Shown: piece by piece, positions 52,319 to 64,000 of the stretch
Layout of the letters: every line of letters starts with the position of its first letter
How positions within the stretch are numbered: the stretch's first letter is position 1
Origin: Henckelia pumila
Lineage: Eukaryota > Streptophyta > Magnoliopsida > Lamiales > Gesneriaceae
Length of the DNA stretch: 64,000 bases
Assembly: GCF_033568475.1 (NCBI RefSeq)
Contig: NC_133123.1
Span: 136,670,242-136,734,241 of the forward strand
Direction of reading: 5' to 3'
Translations under genes and position numbers: made by a program
Notes under the pieces: model-generated
Databases searched by the model: none
Told to the model about the DNA's origin: nothing
Seen by the model: only the letters and a program-made list of their open reading frames with translations

Positions 52319-52663
52319 TGGAAATTGTTGAAAACTTTGACTCTAATGATAAAAACTTGAATATGATGTCTTTTGGTTTTGTTAAGTGTAATTGAGCTTG
52401 TGGTTTCTGAATTGTATTGAGATTGTATTGAGCTTCAGTCCTTTATTTTATATTGATAACACTAATGCAGTAAACAAAAACTTATCAACACAATAAACAT
52501 AATTTTGATCTCATTCATAACCAAATACAGGAGCAAACAATCCATGACCAAATGCATACGATACTGGAATTCTCCCATACTACACCAAAATTCTACCATA
52601 ACTAAAACTCCAGTACTTAATACATCAAAGTACATGATAACTACCAATTACATGAACACACTA

Positions 52664-53080
52664 TCACTTAGAAAGAAGGCCGATGAGCACAAGGAAAAGC
52701 AAGGCACAGGCAACCCAGGAAACATGCACATAACCAGTGACCGATGGATCTTGCATCAATGCTGGCTCCTTGGAGTTAGCTTCGCCATCTTCAGGAGCCT
52801 TGACTCTAGTTTCAGGACAACTGAAACTGCTGCAATTAGTCTCCCTTGATTCTTCTTCGCCACCATTTGGTACCAACGTGTGTGTCTCGGGCTTGTACCA
52901 TCCAAAGAACCCACAGTTGTTTAATGTACAACTATAATACAACATACCTTTTGATTTTTTTCTCTCGGACATCACAACCTTAATTTATGCTCTCTTGTTG
53001 CAGGCACACAGTGGAGGAATCGGATACCTTAAGTCCAACATGGGCTTCTTGGTTGAATTAAATGGAGCTTTGGATTCCAT
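52664..53080 (-). pseudogene. GRF-type zinc-finger, membrane-anchored ORF of the MULE
   Basis: Minus-strand ORF convergent with the transposase and inside the terminal repeats. From ATG 53078-53080 it reads MESKAPFNSTKKPMLDLRYP, then PPLCACNKRA, an in-frame TAA (52985-52987), IKVVMSERKKSKGMLYYSC and TLNNCGFFGWYKPE. The C-x-C...C...C-GFF-W pattern is that of GRF zinc fingers. The C terminus VSWVACALLFLVLIGLLSK is a single hydrophobic helix. One codon change accounts for the break; no frameshift is needed (138 codons plus stop). Function within the element is unknown. GRF fingers bind nucleic acid in other proteins; a role here is inference. Confidence 0.72.
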
Positions 53081-53370
53081 GGCTTTGACTGGTAAAGTGA
53101 GAATGAAGAAGACAACGAAGGGAGATAAGAATAAAACCGAATAATTGATTAAAATAAATGAGGGGAGGGGCATTTTAGGAATTGAATATAAAAATATGGG
53201 TAACATACAAGCACCACCTGCATCTTACGCGCGTGCAAAACAAAAATATGTATCGGGGACACGTGAGCTAATATTTCAAATACGCGAGGACCGTGGAGCC
53301 ACTTAAAATAATACGAGGGGTTATAAGCTAATTAGAACATTTACAAGGGGGCCGTATGCATTAAACCCTA

Positions 53371-54102
53371 TTTTAATTTATTACAGAAATTGAGTTTAGC
53401 AAATTCCATCTGAGAAAATGTGAACAACATTGTCCACAGCTCATTTCTTACAAACTTAGATTTTCAGAATATTTTGTCAAAACCTTGGAAACCAATGGTG
53501 GCTCTGGTTTTTAGGCTCCTGCTCAGTTGGATGGTTATTAACGTTAGACAGACAGATTAAAACTATATTTATTTATTCATTTAATTTATTTATTAATTTA
53601 ATTGGATGACATTAGCCAACAAAACTACTAAAATAGAATTTGGAAACCCAAAATCTTTCATCAGGCCACCTCAAACCTTAACTTGAACTCCTGTAAATTC
53701 ATTAGGCATAGGTTCAATATATATACATTATATTTGTGTATATATCTATATATGCTTTCATCACAAATTCTTAAACCTTTTTCTTGTAATGCTGGATTCT
53801 GGTGGTCTGGGCTTTTGACCTTTAATTGCCATCTGCATTTGTACTTTTGAGATTGTTTCATTATTTCAAGCTTCTCTTTCCCTTGCAATCTTTCATACAA
53901 AAAGCCATTATTTATCCATCTTGATGAATATAATATTGTATGTAATTTTGAATCCTTTTGCATGTTTCGTTTTCCGGGATAAGCAATCTAATCATTTGCT
54001 TTGAATTTGAAGAGGGTCGTCGAATCAAGGAGCTGAATTGTTCTAAAACTTCATGTTTGGGAAGGCGATTGTACGTATTACATTAGAAAAATCACCGAGG
54101 AG
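53371..54102. promoter_or_regulatory. Spacer and leader of the CDK-like kinase gene
   Basis: Begins with the second MULE target duplication (53371-53379). It then has AT-rich DNA with a TATA-rich stretch (53719-53755) and the probable 5' UTR of the kinase. No other gene seen. Confidence 0.4.
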
Positions 54103-56786
54103 ATGGGTTGCCTTTGTTCCAGAGGATCAGATGTGAATGATTATGTTGCTGAAAACGAAAAGGCCAACGAGAAAGAGGTCAAAAAAATTTCGGTACAGAT
54201 GATAGCTCCCTTGCAAGGAGAGGAGATTATAGTAGGAGTAGGTAACCTCAAGAATGAAGGTTCACTTCATTCAAGATCAAAAACATCGTTAGAATCCAAC
54301 GGGAGTTGTATCCCACCTTTAAACGTTGAGGATGATGGGAAAACGAGGATCATTGAAAGGCCGAAAAACGGGCACCAAAGGCGTTCTACCTCGGAGTTTG
54401 GAGGAGTCAATGGAGTGCAACAGAGAATGTCTAGGATAGCAATTACGCCCCATGGTACCAGAGGCGAGCATGCTGCTGCAGGATGGCCATCGTGGCTCGC
54501 TTCTGTCGCAGGAGAGGCCATTCATGGTTGGGTTCCTCGGAGTGCAGAATCCTATGAGAAAATCAACAAAGTTAAGTCATATAAGTTCTTCATTTTACTC
54601 ATTTCACTTCTTAACTGACAGAATTTTCAGCATTTTGTTATTATCTGAAAAATTATCCCTTTCACTGAATATGACCTTAAATCATGGTTGTAAGATTAGC
54701 GTGATGATGTTCTATATGTTACATATACTTATGAAGCGCAGAATTTTCTTGGTATATCCATGTTTTCTAGGCTGAGTTCCCTGTTTTATTTGTTTATTTA
54801 CTTATTTGCTCCAAAAAATGCTTTATTTATGTAGATTGGACAAGGAACATACAGTAGCGTGTACAGGGCTCGCGACCTAACAACTGATAAAATTGTTGCA
54901 ATGAAAAAAGTCAGATTTGTGAATATGGACCCAGAGAGTGTTCGTTTCATGGCAAGGGAGATCAGCATTTTACGTAGATTAGACCATCCAAATGTCATGA
55001 AGCTTGAAGCATTAGTGACATCAAGGATTTCGGGAAGCTTGTACCTTGTATTTGAATACATGGAGCATGATCTTGCTGGACTTCTAGCTTCTCCCAGGGT
55101 CAAATTTACAGAGCCGCAGATTAAGTGTTATATGCAGCAGATGTTTAGGGGACTAGAACACTGCCACAGTCGTGGTGTTCTTCATCGAGATATTAAGGGT
55201 TCAAACCTTCTGGTGGACAATAATGGAACCCTCAAAATTGGAGACTTTGGTTTGGCTACATTTCTCGATCCTGGCCAGAAGCAACCATTAACTAGCCGTG
55301 TGGTGACTCTCTGGTACAGAGCTCCTGAACTGTTGCTAGGTGCAACAGACTATGGGGCCGGGATTGACTTGTGGAGCGCTGGTTGTATTCTTGCTGAGTT
55401 GTTCGCAGGGAAGCCTATCATGCCTGGAAGAACAGAGGTATGTGTATTTTTCGAATTTTAATGAACTTATCACCCAGATGTCACTAAAAGTCAAAATATG
55501 AAATCCATATTTAAGGTGGAGCAAATGCACAAGATATTCAAGTTATGTGGTTCCCCAACGGAGGAATATTGGAAGAAAACAAAATTACCGCATGCTAGTA
55601 GCTTTAAGTCACAGAAACTGTACAAGAGCCGTCTCGCTGACACTTTCAGGGACTTTCCTTCATCGGCTTTGGCCCTCGTAGAAGTACTTCTTTCTATCGA
55701 TCCACGTAACAGGGGTACTGCTGCTTCCGCCCTCAGAAGTGAGGTACACCAATGTTCGTAGTATCAGTATATATCTCTAATTTTCTTGCGCTGCTAATGT
55801 TTGATTGTACTCTACAAGAATTTTATTGGTTTTTATGGCTTACTTGTTCGACAAATTCTGGGATTTGTTTCTTGGTTCAGTTCTTCACAACAAAGCCTCT
55901 TCCCAGCGATCCTTCTAGCTTACCCAAGTATCCTCCAAGTAAGGAACTTGATGCGAAAATTCGAGAAGAGGAAGTAAGAAGGCAAGTACCTGAAAGATTT
56001 GAATATCATAAACACGTTCCAGGATCATTTCTAACAAATGTTTTTGGTTCTCAAATCCAGACAAAAAGCTGATAGTGTTAAAGGTGGAGGGGCTGGATAT
56101 GCTCGCGATAATTCAAGAAAATCAAAGCCTGTTCCTGAAGAACAGGTACGTTCAGAACTGTTACTTGCGCATCTAATGGGATAACTTCATCTAATTTTCT
56201 GATCGTGATTGGGGGACGAAAACAGGGGAAATCCAACAAGAGCACCAGTTACAAGTACAACCCGCAGGAGGAATCTGGAACTGGTTTCCCAATCGAGCCG
56301 CCACTCAGAGGGAATCATTTGAAGAACGGATATTCTCATTCAAATTCAGTGATTCACCCCAGTGCTGCAGCAGGATGCTCATGGGCTAAAACGATGTGTG
56401 ACGATGATACAGATCATTCAGTGTCTGTCCGCTCATTAAGCTCTAGTCGACGTGGTGTACAACTCACAAGACAAGGCTCTCAATTGCAGTCGACAGTTGA
56501 CTTGTCGAATCATCATTTGAAGTGCACTGACTCAACGTCAAATGATGGCTCAACAGTATGTTCTCAAAACTATCAACTTCATATAGATGTATGTATTGAT
56601 GATAAATACTAATGCATGACTTTCCATGATTTTCAGCGTTATGTACCTAAGAAAAATAGGATACATTTTTCTGGGCCATTAATGCCTCCAGGAGGGAACA
56701 TGGAAGACATGTTAAAAGAACACGAAAAACAGATTCAAGAAGCAGTTCGCAAAGCCAAGACCAAAAAGAACTGCTACGAGTACTAG
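54103..56786 (+). CDS. CDK-like Ser/Thr kinase (CDKC-related, IBS1-type), N-myristoylated
   Basis: Plant-specific CDK-like protein kinase. Seven exons: 54103-54570, 54835-55437, 55516-55743, 55881-55981, 56061-56145, 56226-56555, 56637-56786; 654 codons plus stop. The N terminus MGCLCS is a myristoylation/palmitoylation signal, so membrane attachment is expected. A ~150-residue basic linker leads through WPSWLASVAGEAIHGWVPR to the kinase domain: IGQGTYSSVYRA (Gly loop), VAMKKVRF (catalytic Lys), HRDIKGSNLL (catalytic loop), KIGDFGLA (DFG), TLWYRAPELLLG (activation segment end). The long polar tail ends AKTKKNCYEY. The intron after 55981 uses a GC donor (AAG|GCAAGT); the others are GT-AG. Intact. 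Probable orthologue of At4g10010 (recalled). Confidence 0.94.
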
Positions 56787-57291
56787 TAAGGTATACACAA
56801 CTAAGTAGAGTGGCATTAGATTTGGTGCATTACAGCCCACGATGGAAATCAAGTCAGAGAGATGGAAGAGATATACAAAATTAATGGTTCTTCAGTTTTC
56901 AAATTATGAACATGCTGCTGATGCAGTGGAGTGTACCCCTTGAATGACGACTTGAGCTGATGTGTTTTCGTTGCATACTACAATGTACAATTTACATCTT
57001 TTCAATGTTTACCTGCCAGTGTAAATAACTAAATAATAAAATTTTCAACACCCCAAAGCCCGAATAAATATGCTAACATGAGCAACTCTTCATCAAATGT
57101 CACCGATAGAGGTTACTGTCATTCAGAACATTTTTATCTCAAGTGCTAGTACGCATTGACAGCAAATTTTAAGAAATGGGGAAGGAAAAAATATCTACTT
57201 ATTTAATTTTGTAAGCTAATACTGTACATCTTAGGAGAAGTTTCCACTACCAAGGAAGATTCTTGATTTTATACATCATTTCCTCAAAGAA
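56787..57291. other. Convergent 3' ends of the kinase and DUF179 genes
   Basis: About 500 bp between two stop codons of a tail-to-tail pair; presumably both 3' UTRs. AATAAT/AATAAA-like motifs are visible at 57032-57040 (plus strand). No gene. Confidence 0.5.
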
Positions 57292-59380
57292 CTATAGATC
57301 TTGCTTAGGCTTGCGGCTTAATTCAGAATAGTGACCACCCATTAGTTGCAGAATCTCCTCCCACAATCCGTCAGGCGAGGAACTCTGTGAAGCACCAAAT
57401 ATCATATTTGCACTGCAAGCAGCAACATACCAGTAGTCCGATTCAATCTCCTCTCTTAATTGGTCCAGCTGCCATCCTGCGTATCCCACAAAGAACCTGA
57501 AATCGTGAGACTTAAGAGTGCCTTTCTTCACCAATCCTGATGCTTCATCGAGAGTATTTCGAGAACCAAAATACACTCCATTAATGACCTCCTCAAAACC
57601 GGGACGTCCTGTAGTTTCCCCAGCTCTTATCAAAAACATACTTGCATCGAGGGGTCCACCGAAATGCAAAGAACAATCTGAAAATGTAGTTGCTAACTCA
57701 ATATTAGTGGGATTCATGTGTTTCATTTTTTTGTGAAGCGGACGATTTATAACAACCCCAAATGGACCCTCTTGTGGGTTCCTTGTTCCAGATCTGAGGA
57801 GAAGAACTACGGTCCTCTCAAATGTGCGAACTCCATCGAGCTTTTCTGTGGCAACTAGGAGACAGCCATTCTCAGGTGCTGATATTGGGTGTGCCCATTT
57901 GAGGGGAAGAGATACAGATCCAGGAGCTGTCTTCTCTTGGTTGTGAGCGGAATCTGCATTTTCTGCCTGCTATAATATCACATGACAAGCCATACCATAA
58001 GAAATGGTAAAACTACATAATTTAAGCCTAGATGAATTTCAAGCCTGCCAAATCCTATCACGTCAGAGAAGCAATACCACAGCCAAGGCCTATAGAATAA
58101 AACTTCCAATAAATATTGGAAAACCAAACCTTTGAGAAAAAACAACGATACCTGCTCTTGGATGTAGAGCAATGCTCTGAATTCTCTCCAATCCAAGGGT
58201 TTACCGTGAGATTTCTGGGATTCATTATTACTAGATTTGTTTTTTCCAGCAGGAGGATTTTTCCCATCTGTTCCATCTCCTCCAGCTTTCGGATTATCAC
58301 TATTTCCTACAGACACAAAAACTCCATATTGAATAGCACTTGTGATAGTATTTCTCATAGTAACAATAGAGATCACAGAAGAATAAGAAAACATGGTTTC
58401 AGAAATAAGAAATCAGGAAAGAACTTCAAATTTCAGAGAGAGAAAATAGAGTACCAACAGAAGAAAGATGCCTCTAATAAATGACAGGAAAATTTCATCT
58501 AAATCTAATCTCATTTAGTTAACATAGCAACTTAAAAAACCAAGCTTTCATAAGCTGGTGTTAGTGACTCCATGCGATACATGATAGAGTACCACCAGAC
58601 AGCTAATCACAAACTACAGCCATAGGTTGTAGACTTACAAATTAGAAGCAATACTATCACAATCTTTACTAGCTCAGAATTAATCAACCTAACGTTTAGT
58701 AATAATCAATATGATCATTCACCACGGTTAAAAGCTCGAAGCAAAAAGGGTTCTACAACACGCAAGACTTGAGCAAAGTTGAAATACATTTCGAGGTATT
58801 TGCAGCCTAAAAATCACAGCATGCATCGAGATGATCTTACGCCAACTCTTCTCTAAGAGTTTGAAATCATTTTCTCCTAGAATTGTATATGACATGCATG
58901 ATATCCACTTTTGCAAATATGAATCCCAAACAAAATCTACCTAACACTATTGAATTCGCAGCTGCCACAAGTCAAATGCTTTAGAGTTAGTTCCCCCGCA
59001 TTCACAAGTTCATTTCAGTATATTTCTCAAAACTAAATCAGCAGTAATTCTACTGCACAAATCAACATATCAAACCATCAAAGATGGGAACCTTCAGCGT
59101 AATTCACAACTCAATAAAAACATTGAAACGAAAAAAATACATCAACAAAAGATTAAAAATCGAAACTTTTACCAGAATTGGAATTTCCTGGGTTCTTCTT
59201 CCCCATGGCTCTGACTGTGATCGATCTGTACTTACAACAACCAGATAAAGATTCCTTCCTCGAAACCCTAAAATCCGAAGCCATCGAAGTGTTTCTGGGA
59301 TTCCAGATAATGGGTTTCTCCGGAGATGAATTTTTCAGGAGAAAGACATTGCTTCTAGCTTGCACACACCATAGATCCAT
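57292..59380 (-). CDS. UPF0301/DUF179 (AlgH-like) protein, probably plastid
   Basis: Member of the AlgH/UPF0301 family, whose biochemical role is unknown. Three exons: 59173-59380, 58152-58306, 57292-57966; 345 codons plus stop. The first ~65 residues, rich in Ser/Arg/Lys, look like a plastid transit peptide. A Gly/Asn/Ser-rich spacer follows, then LDWREFRALLYIQEQ. The DUF179 domain shows GCLLVATEKLDGVRTFERTV, the family signature PFGVVINRPLHK, LHFGGPLD, FFVGYAGWQLDQLREEIE and a C-terminal LWEEILQLMGG. The first in-frame ATG (59378-59380) is used; an earlier in-frame TTG is not a start. Introns are GT-AG. Intact. Head-to-head with the next gene, 1.6 kb apart. Confidence 0.93.
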
Positions 59381-61012
59381 GATCGCCAATTAAATAGATT
59401 TAAAAAAAAACAAAAAAGAAAGAAAGAACTAGGCCTCCTCCCCGAGTTCTGTGCTGATGAAGAAAAGGCGATAGGGGTCAACAATTGGAGAAAAGGGAAA
59501 GAAGAATATGCTGAATAATTTAGCCGAATAATAGTATATAAAAGAGAGCCGAGGTGGGGGGTTTGATTCGCACAATGTGCATCACTCCAGTGGAGATGAC
59601 GGGTGTAAGGCTCTCTCTAAGTTAACATTGTACAAGGTTCAGATATATGGGTATTATCATTTTTTCCTGTGTGGCGTGAGTGGGGACCAACTCATTAATA
59701 CTACAATTTTATTTTATTTTTTTTGAAAGAATTAATACTACAAATTTTGATGCAACTACCCTCCATTATTTATCTCGCCCTCTCCCACTATGCAACAATT
59801 TCTTAATTCTTTTTTTTCTTATCTGGTTACTATCTGACGTCTCCTCAATAAATTAATTAATAATCCCTCCTTCCCAATTATATTGTCCACATTTTCTTTT
59901 TTATTGGTCTCAAATATACCTTCATATACCATATTTAGTAATATTTTTTACATTTCTTTACTAATATACTTCTGTTAACTACACCTTGAAAATTGTGCAA
60001 TCATTTTTTAATACATTGAATATGGATAAAATATGAAGTTTATATAAAATTTGCTTTTCCAATACATTTTTCTAAATTTGTGTGAAAATCCAAAGAGGAC
60101 AATATATATGAGACGAATGGAGTATATGATAGGGTTAAAGATAGTATCTAAGAAACACTTTTCATAAATTTTGTGAAGGAAAAACTAAAAAATACTTCAA
60201 TAAAAGCTCTCCCAAACACTATAAATATATCGATGGAATTTACTTAACAGCTCGATGAATCCCTTCTAACATATGCTCGCTCTTGATGAATCCCTGCTAA
60301 CATATGCTCGTTCCCCTTATATTAAGTATGATCTTATTGATATATACTATATAATGTAACGACATACATTGTCTTCTCAATTTTGTTAATTCTTTGATAT
60401 GTTAGCCTCTGAATTTACAATATATAAAAAGTCATTTTGGTCAGTTTAATTGAATTTTCTACCTCTGTCTTGACGACATGAACGTCGTTTTAAGTTTGAA
60501 ATACATCCGTACATCATTTCAAAAAGACAAACACTCCCATGAGACGGTCTCATGGATTAATTATGTGAGACATGTCTCCTATTTGGGTCACCCATTAAAA
60601 AGTAATACTTTTTATGTCAAAAATATTACTTATTATTGTAAATATGAGTATGATTAATCCGTCTCACGTATAAAACTGTCTCACAGGAGTGTTATTCTTT
60701 AAAAAAGACCTACTACCGTAATTTATCAAAAAAAAATGAATTGATTTATATTAATTTTTAATAAAGACATTATTTAAATATAATGCAAAATTTTGTGCAT
60801 GTTCACCACGCATGATATTTTTAGCTACGAATTAACAAGATACATAATATAGAATTAGTCGAATGATTTAATCGAATACGATTTTTATTGATAAAACAAA
60901 TATTAACGAGAGTGGGAAAACATTTCAGCAAAATCCAAATTATCGAACACAAGGTTAGCTTGGTGCAGAGAAGCAACGGCCACAATTACCCAGGCTGCTT
61001 TTCCTCGTATAG
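59381..61012. promoter_or_regulatory. Divergent promoter region of the DUF179 and thioredoxin-fold genes
   Basis: 1.6 kb between two divergent start codons, holding both promoters and leaders. The right half is AT-rich and contains a MITE (60530-60692). A tandem pair of GATGAATCCCT(T/G)CTAACATATGCTCG units is seen at about 60254-60312. Confidence 0.5.
60530..60692. mobile_element. MITE with GAGACGGTCTCA ends
   Basis: Ends ACACTCCCATGAGACGGTCT and, from the right on the other strand, ACACTCCTGTGAGACAG. The interior has GGGTCACCCATTAAAAAGT and AAATATTACTTATTATT. It shares blocks with 34676-34852. No clear target duplication. Non-coding. Confidence 0.7.
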
Positions 61013-64000
61013 ATGCAGTTACCATCTTTAGATGTCTGCAAAATTTCAGCTAATCATCCCTCGCCGATTCCCATTTTCAGCGGCTTTCGACCTTTTACAC
61101 AAGCAGATGCAATCCCACCTAGGAATCACCGCAAGAACCTGGTTTCTTGCAAAAGAAACAGATTTCAAGCAATAAACTCTTCAAACCCAGAAAAAGAAGC
61201 CCAGATTTCGCGAGAGAAAGAAGATGTTGGCAATGGCGGCGGCGGTAGCCCTTCAACCAGTTTTCTGTCACTCCTTTGCCCCTTGCTCAAATTATTCTCT
61301 GTACGTTGATTCAACTCGGGAAGTTATAAAGAAGATTTTTTTTGTTATGTACTTATTTATTTACTCCTGGGGAATACATGTCCACTTTCTGTTCTTTTAT
61401 CGACATGAAATATTCAAGGTTTAAAATTTGTTACTCTGTATTGAATTTCAGAAGATGATACTTGTAGTTTGGTCTTCTTGTAGGCTGGAGATCCCTCCAA
61501 AGAAAGAAACTTTCTACTCGAGGTATTGCACTATTAAATGTTACTCATGACTTGTTGAAACTGTGTTCCTAGCCAAATCCATGATCATTTGTGAGATAAA
61601 GATGAAAAGATGTGAGTTTTGCATTGGGTTGTCATTTTGAACAATATGAGGCAAATTTAAAGTTATTCTGCTGCCTCTACATATGTATACACAAAGTTAG
61701 GATAACTTTGGTGACTTTGGTTATAATGATAAAAACAATCTCATCCCTAACATTAGATGTGAGGCCTTTATTAGCTTATAACGAATATGTAATATTGATA
61801 CTGACATATGTTCTGTCATAGCCTTCTAGCGCTCTGTTTCTGTTGCTCGTTCACATATCAATTAATATTTGGAACTTGAAGTACATGGTATGAATTTGAA
61901 TATTGATTTGTGGATTCATTTCGTGGGAATTATATTAAAATTAGTTGGTTATTGACAACAGTGATTTAGTTCTCATGTAAGTCCATGCTCCATTTTGATC
62001 ATGATAATCCTGATTAGACATTCTCTATGAATCTTGTGAGATTCGGGGGACTCGAATTTATGGAAATTTTTTGGTAAACGGATAAATCAGGAAATAATGA
62101 GACATAATCATTAATGCATTTGTTGATTTTTCATCAGTTAAGTCTATATTCGCGAGTTTGAGATTTATTTGCATATTTTAGTTCTATCAACGTGCCTCAA
62201 TGCTGTTTCTTCTAATAGGAGGCTACATCTTCCTTATCTACTTTAGCAAGATTTCCATGGGGTTCAAGATCACTATCTGACGTCTTAAACGATCAACAGA
62301 AAGTAAACCTGCCACTGCGTCTGCAACTTTTTGAATTCGGTAAATTCCTGTTATTCTTGTGTAAGTAGCTAACCCGCATAATTAATTGATATTTCATGTG
62401 TTATTAATCTTCTGAGCCCTATCTTTAAAAATCTTCATCTAGGGAACTGTTGTCAGTAATACTCAGTTATATTCTTGAGTTGAACGGTGATCATCTGGAA
62501 CATTTGATTAATCACTCACTGTATCTGATTTCTTATTGCTTTTGCCTTTGGATTAACTTAATATTTATGACTTGTCAACAGAGGCATGCCCCTTCTGCAG
62601 GAGGGTTCGAGAAGCCATAACGGAACTTGACCTATCTGTAGAGGTACTAAAACTTTGGCATGTTTGCGTTATGTCATGATTATTTGATGATACATTATTC
62701 AACTTGAGAAGATATATATTGTTCATTTAAAGTATTTGAGGCCTTAGGCGATCACAAACTATCCACTCTTCAAGATGGCTGATCATTTGTGCAGATCTTC
62801 CCGTGTCCTAAAGGATCAATGCGTCACAGGGAAATGGTTAGAAAACTTGGTGGCCGGGAACAGTATGTTTTCTAATATCTATAACCAATAATCTGTTATC
62901 ATGTGCCCTTACAATCGTATCACCTGTTTCTGGACATTTAAGATCCAAAAAGATGATGTCGTCCAGATATGTGCAATTTAATTCATATTATTGTCTTCCC
63001 TGAAGTGAAGTTATGAGTATTTTTGCTGCTTAACTTGAATTTCATAGTATCTTGCAGGTTTCCTTTCCTTGTAGATCCCAATACTGGAATTTCAATGTAT
63101 GAAAGCAGTAAGTAAATAACCCGTTTTCCAGCCAAATACTCTTTACAAAACAAATGAAATTCCCTTGAAAGGAATTGACTAAAGTTACGTCAAAAGATCC
63201 CAGCGAAAATTATTATAGATATTCTAGCCATTTACACAATGATGGCTATGGATGGTGTAGGTTTGCATGTACTTGTGTTCCCAACTAGTTATCTTTCTAT
63301 ATATGTTTGTATGTAACAGTAGTTGAGTATTTTTCTAGGATGAGTTAAGTTTTCTTCAGAAAAAAAAAATTGTAAACTAGTATATTGGAGGATCTGAGTT
63401 TCATCAATACAAATAATTTCAGCTATTTCACTCAAGGAGACTTTTGTTGGCTGATGCCTTAATATCTTTCCTGATCATATTCCTTGGCTGAGAATGATGA
63501 TTAATTTTTAGGTGACATCGTAAAATACTTATTTCGTCAGTATGGTGGAGAAAGAAGTCCATCATTTGGCATCTTGGAGAGGTATTTTGTTTGCTAATTT
63601 ATTGGATAATGGCTTAGATCTTGGTGGGAATGATGGCTAATTGTTAGTGTTTATCATAGATATGTTTATATATTAATCTTGTTCCTAAATTGTTCATGAT
63701 TAAGTTATTCTTAAAAAGTTGTTAGGATTATGAGGGCTAGTGGGATATTTTTTTACAATAGAAGTATACACTTGCATACATGCATGTTCCGTTATCTTCT
63801 GAATTATCTGCTTTTTATCCCAAGGAAAAGGTCAGTACAAACACTTCTATTTATGACCCTTTGAGCAATTATATATTACAAGGCAGCTGATTTCTATGGA
63901 AATGCAGCACATTGTTGACAGGATGGATGCCTACCCTGCTCCGAGCAGGCAGAGGAATGACACTCTGGAAAAATTCTGCCAAAGAACCACCACCTGAAAA
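61013..64000 (+). CDS. Plastid thioredoxin-fold / GST-N-domain protein (3' end outside window)
   Basis: Eight exons seen: 61013-61300, 61484-61522, 62219-62339, 62582-62643, 62795-62872, 63057-63107, 63512-63581, and 63908 to the window end. The N-terminal ~70 residues (MQLPSLDVCKISANHPSP onward, basic and Ser-rich) look like a transit peptide. The conserved part has LFEFEACPFCRRVREAI, a glutaredoxin/GST-N-type CPFC motif, then EIFPCPKGSMRH, the cis-Pro block QFPFLVDPNTG and MYESSDIVKYLFRQYGG. This fold binds glutathione or thiols in relatives; the plant role is unknown to me. Introns are GT-AG; the stop codon is not in the window. Probable orthologue of At4g10000 (recalled). Confidence 0.92.

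Larger units (their letters stand above)
48315..53370 (+). mobile_element. Mutator-like element (MULE) with two disabled genes
   Basis: A 5056-bp DNA transposon. Terminal inverted repeats of about 110 bp (48315-48423; 53260-53370) share TTAATGCATACGGCCCCCTT and TGGCTCCACGGTCCTCGCG. The flanks are a perfect 9-bp duplication, ATTTTAATT (48306-48314, 53371-53379). It carries a MuDR-type transposase on the plus strand and, tail to tail, a small GRF-zinc-finger ORF on the minus strand. Intact ends and target duplication point to recent insertion. The transposase has three breaks and the second gene one, so it cannot move itself but could be mobilised in trans. Confidence 0.95.

Noticed and set aside
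52462-52647. Minus-strand Met/Val-rich frame downstream of the GRF ORF
   Set aside because: No similarity to known domains and atypical composition; probably 3' untranslated sequence of the MULE genes.

Overview
The window is nuclear DNA of a flowering plant, most likely an asterid eudicot (possibly Lamiales; inferred from overall character, not proven). It is AT-rich, its genes carry short GT-AG introns, and gene clusters alternate with transposon-filled spacers. I rebuilt eight host genes by joining exons at splice sites. The seven complete models each give an open frame whose exon lengths sum to a multiple of three; the eighth runs off the right edge.

Layout. 1-7.3 kb: a GBA2-type glucosylceramidase on the minus strand. 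7.3-28.9 kb: a transposon island with no recognisable intact host gene. It holds three Mutator-like inverted-repeat elements, an exon-like fragment with a patchwork of copied DNA, a 9.3-kb Ty3/gypsy chromovirus with near-identical LTRs, a non-autonomous CACTA element with a small LTR element (TRIM) nested in it, and a non-autonomous Helitron. 28.9-46.9 kb: protein phosphatase methylesterase 1 (+), ribosomal protein uS7/RPS5 (+), a plastid-type ABHD11-like hydrolase (+) and a steroleosin-type 11-beta-hydroxysteroid dehydrogenase-like SDR (-). 48.3-53.4 kb: a 5.06-kb Mutator-like element with a perfect 9-bp target duplication, a disabled transposase and an antisense GRF-zinc-finger/membrane ORF. 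54.1-64 kb: a myristoylated CDK-like kinase (+), a UPF0301/DUF179 plastid protein (-) and a plastid thioredoxin-fold/GST-N protein (+, cut by the window end).

From memory of the Arabidopsis annotation, six of the eight genes follow the order At4g10060 (GBA2), At4g10050 (esterase/PME-1), At4g10030 (alpha/beta hydrolase), At4g10020 (HSD5), At4g10010 (kinase), At4g10000 (thioredoxin family). The window therefore appears to be a conserved ancestral block stretched by transposons, with RPS5 and the DUF179 gene as departures. The genes do not form a pathway; they are independent housekeeping or lipid, signalling and plastid functions.

Most notable: a lost AG splice acceptor (GG) in the ABHD11-like gene; the Mutator-like element's antisense GRF/membrane ORF and its Ala-Ser/Ala-Gly transposase tail; and a 118-bp chimeric patch assembled from two nearby sequences.
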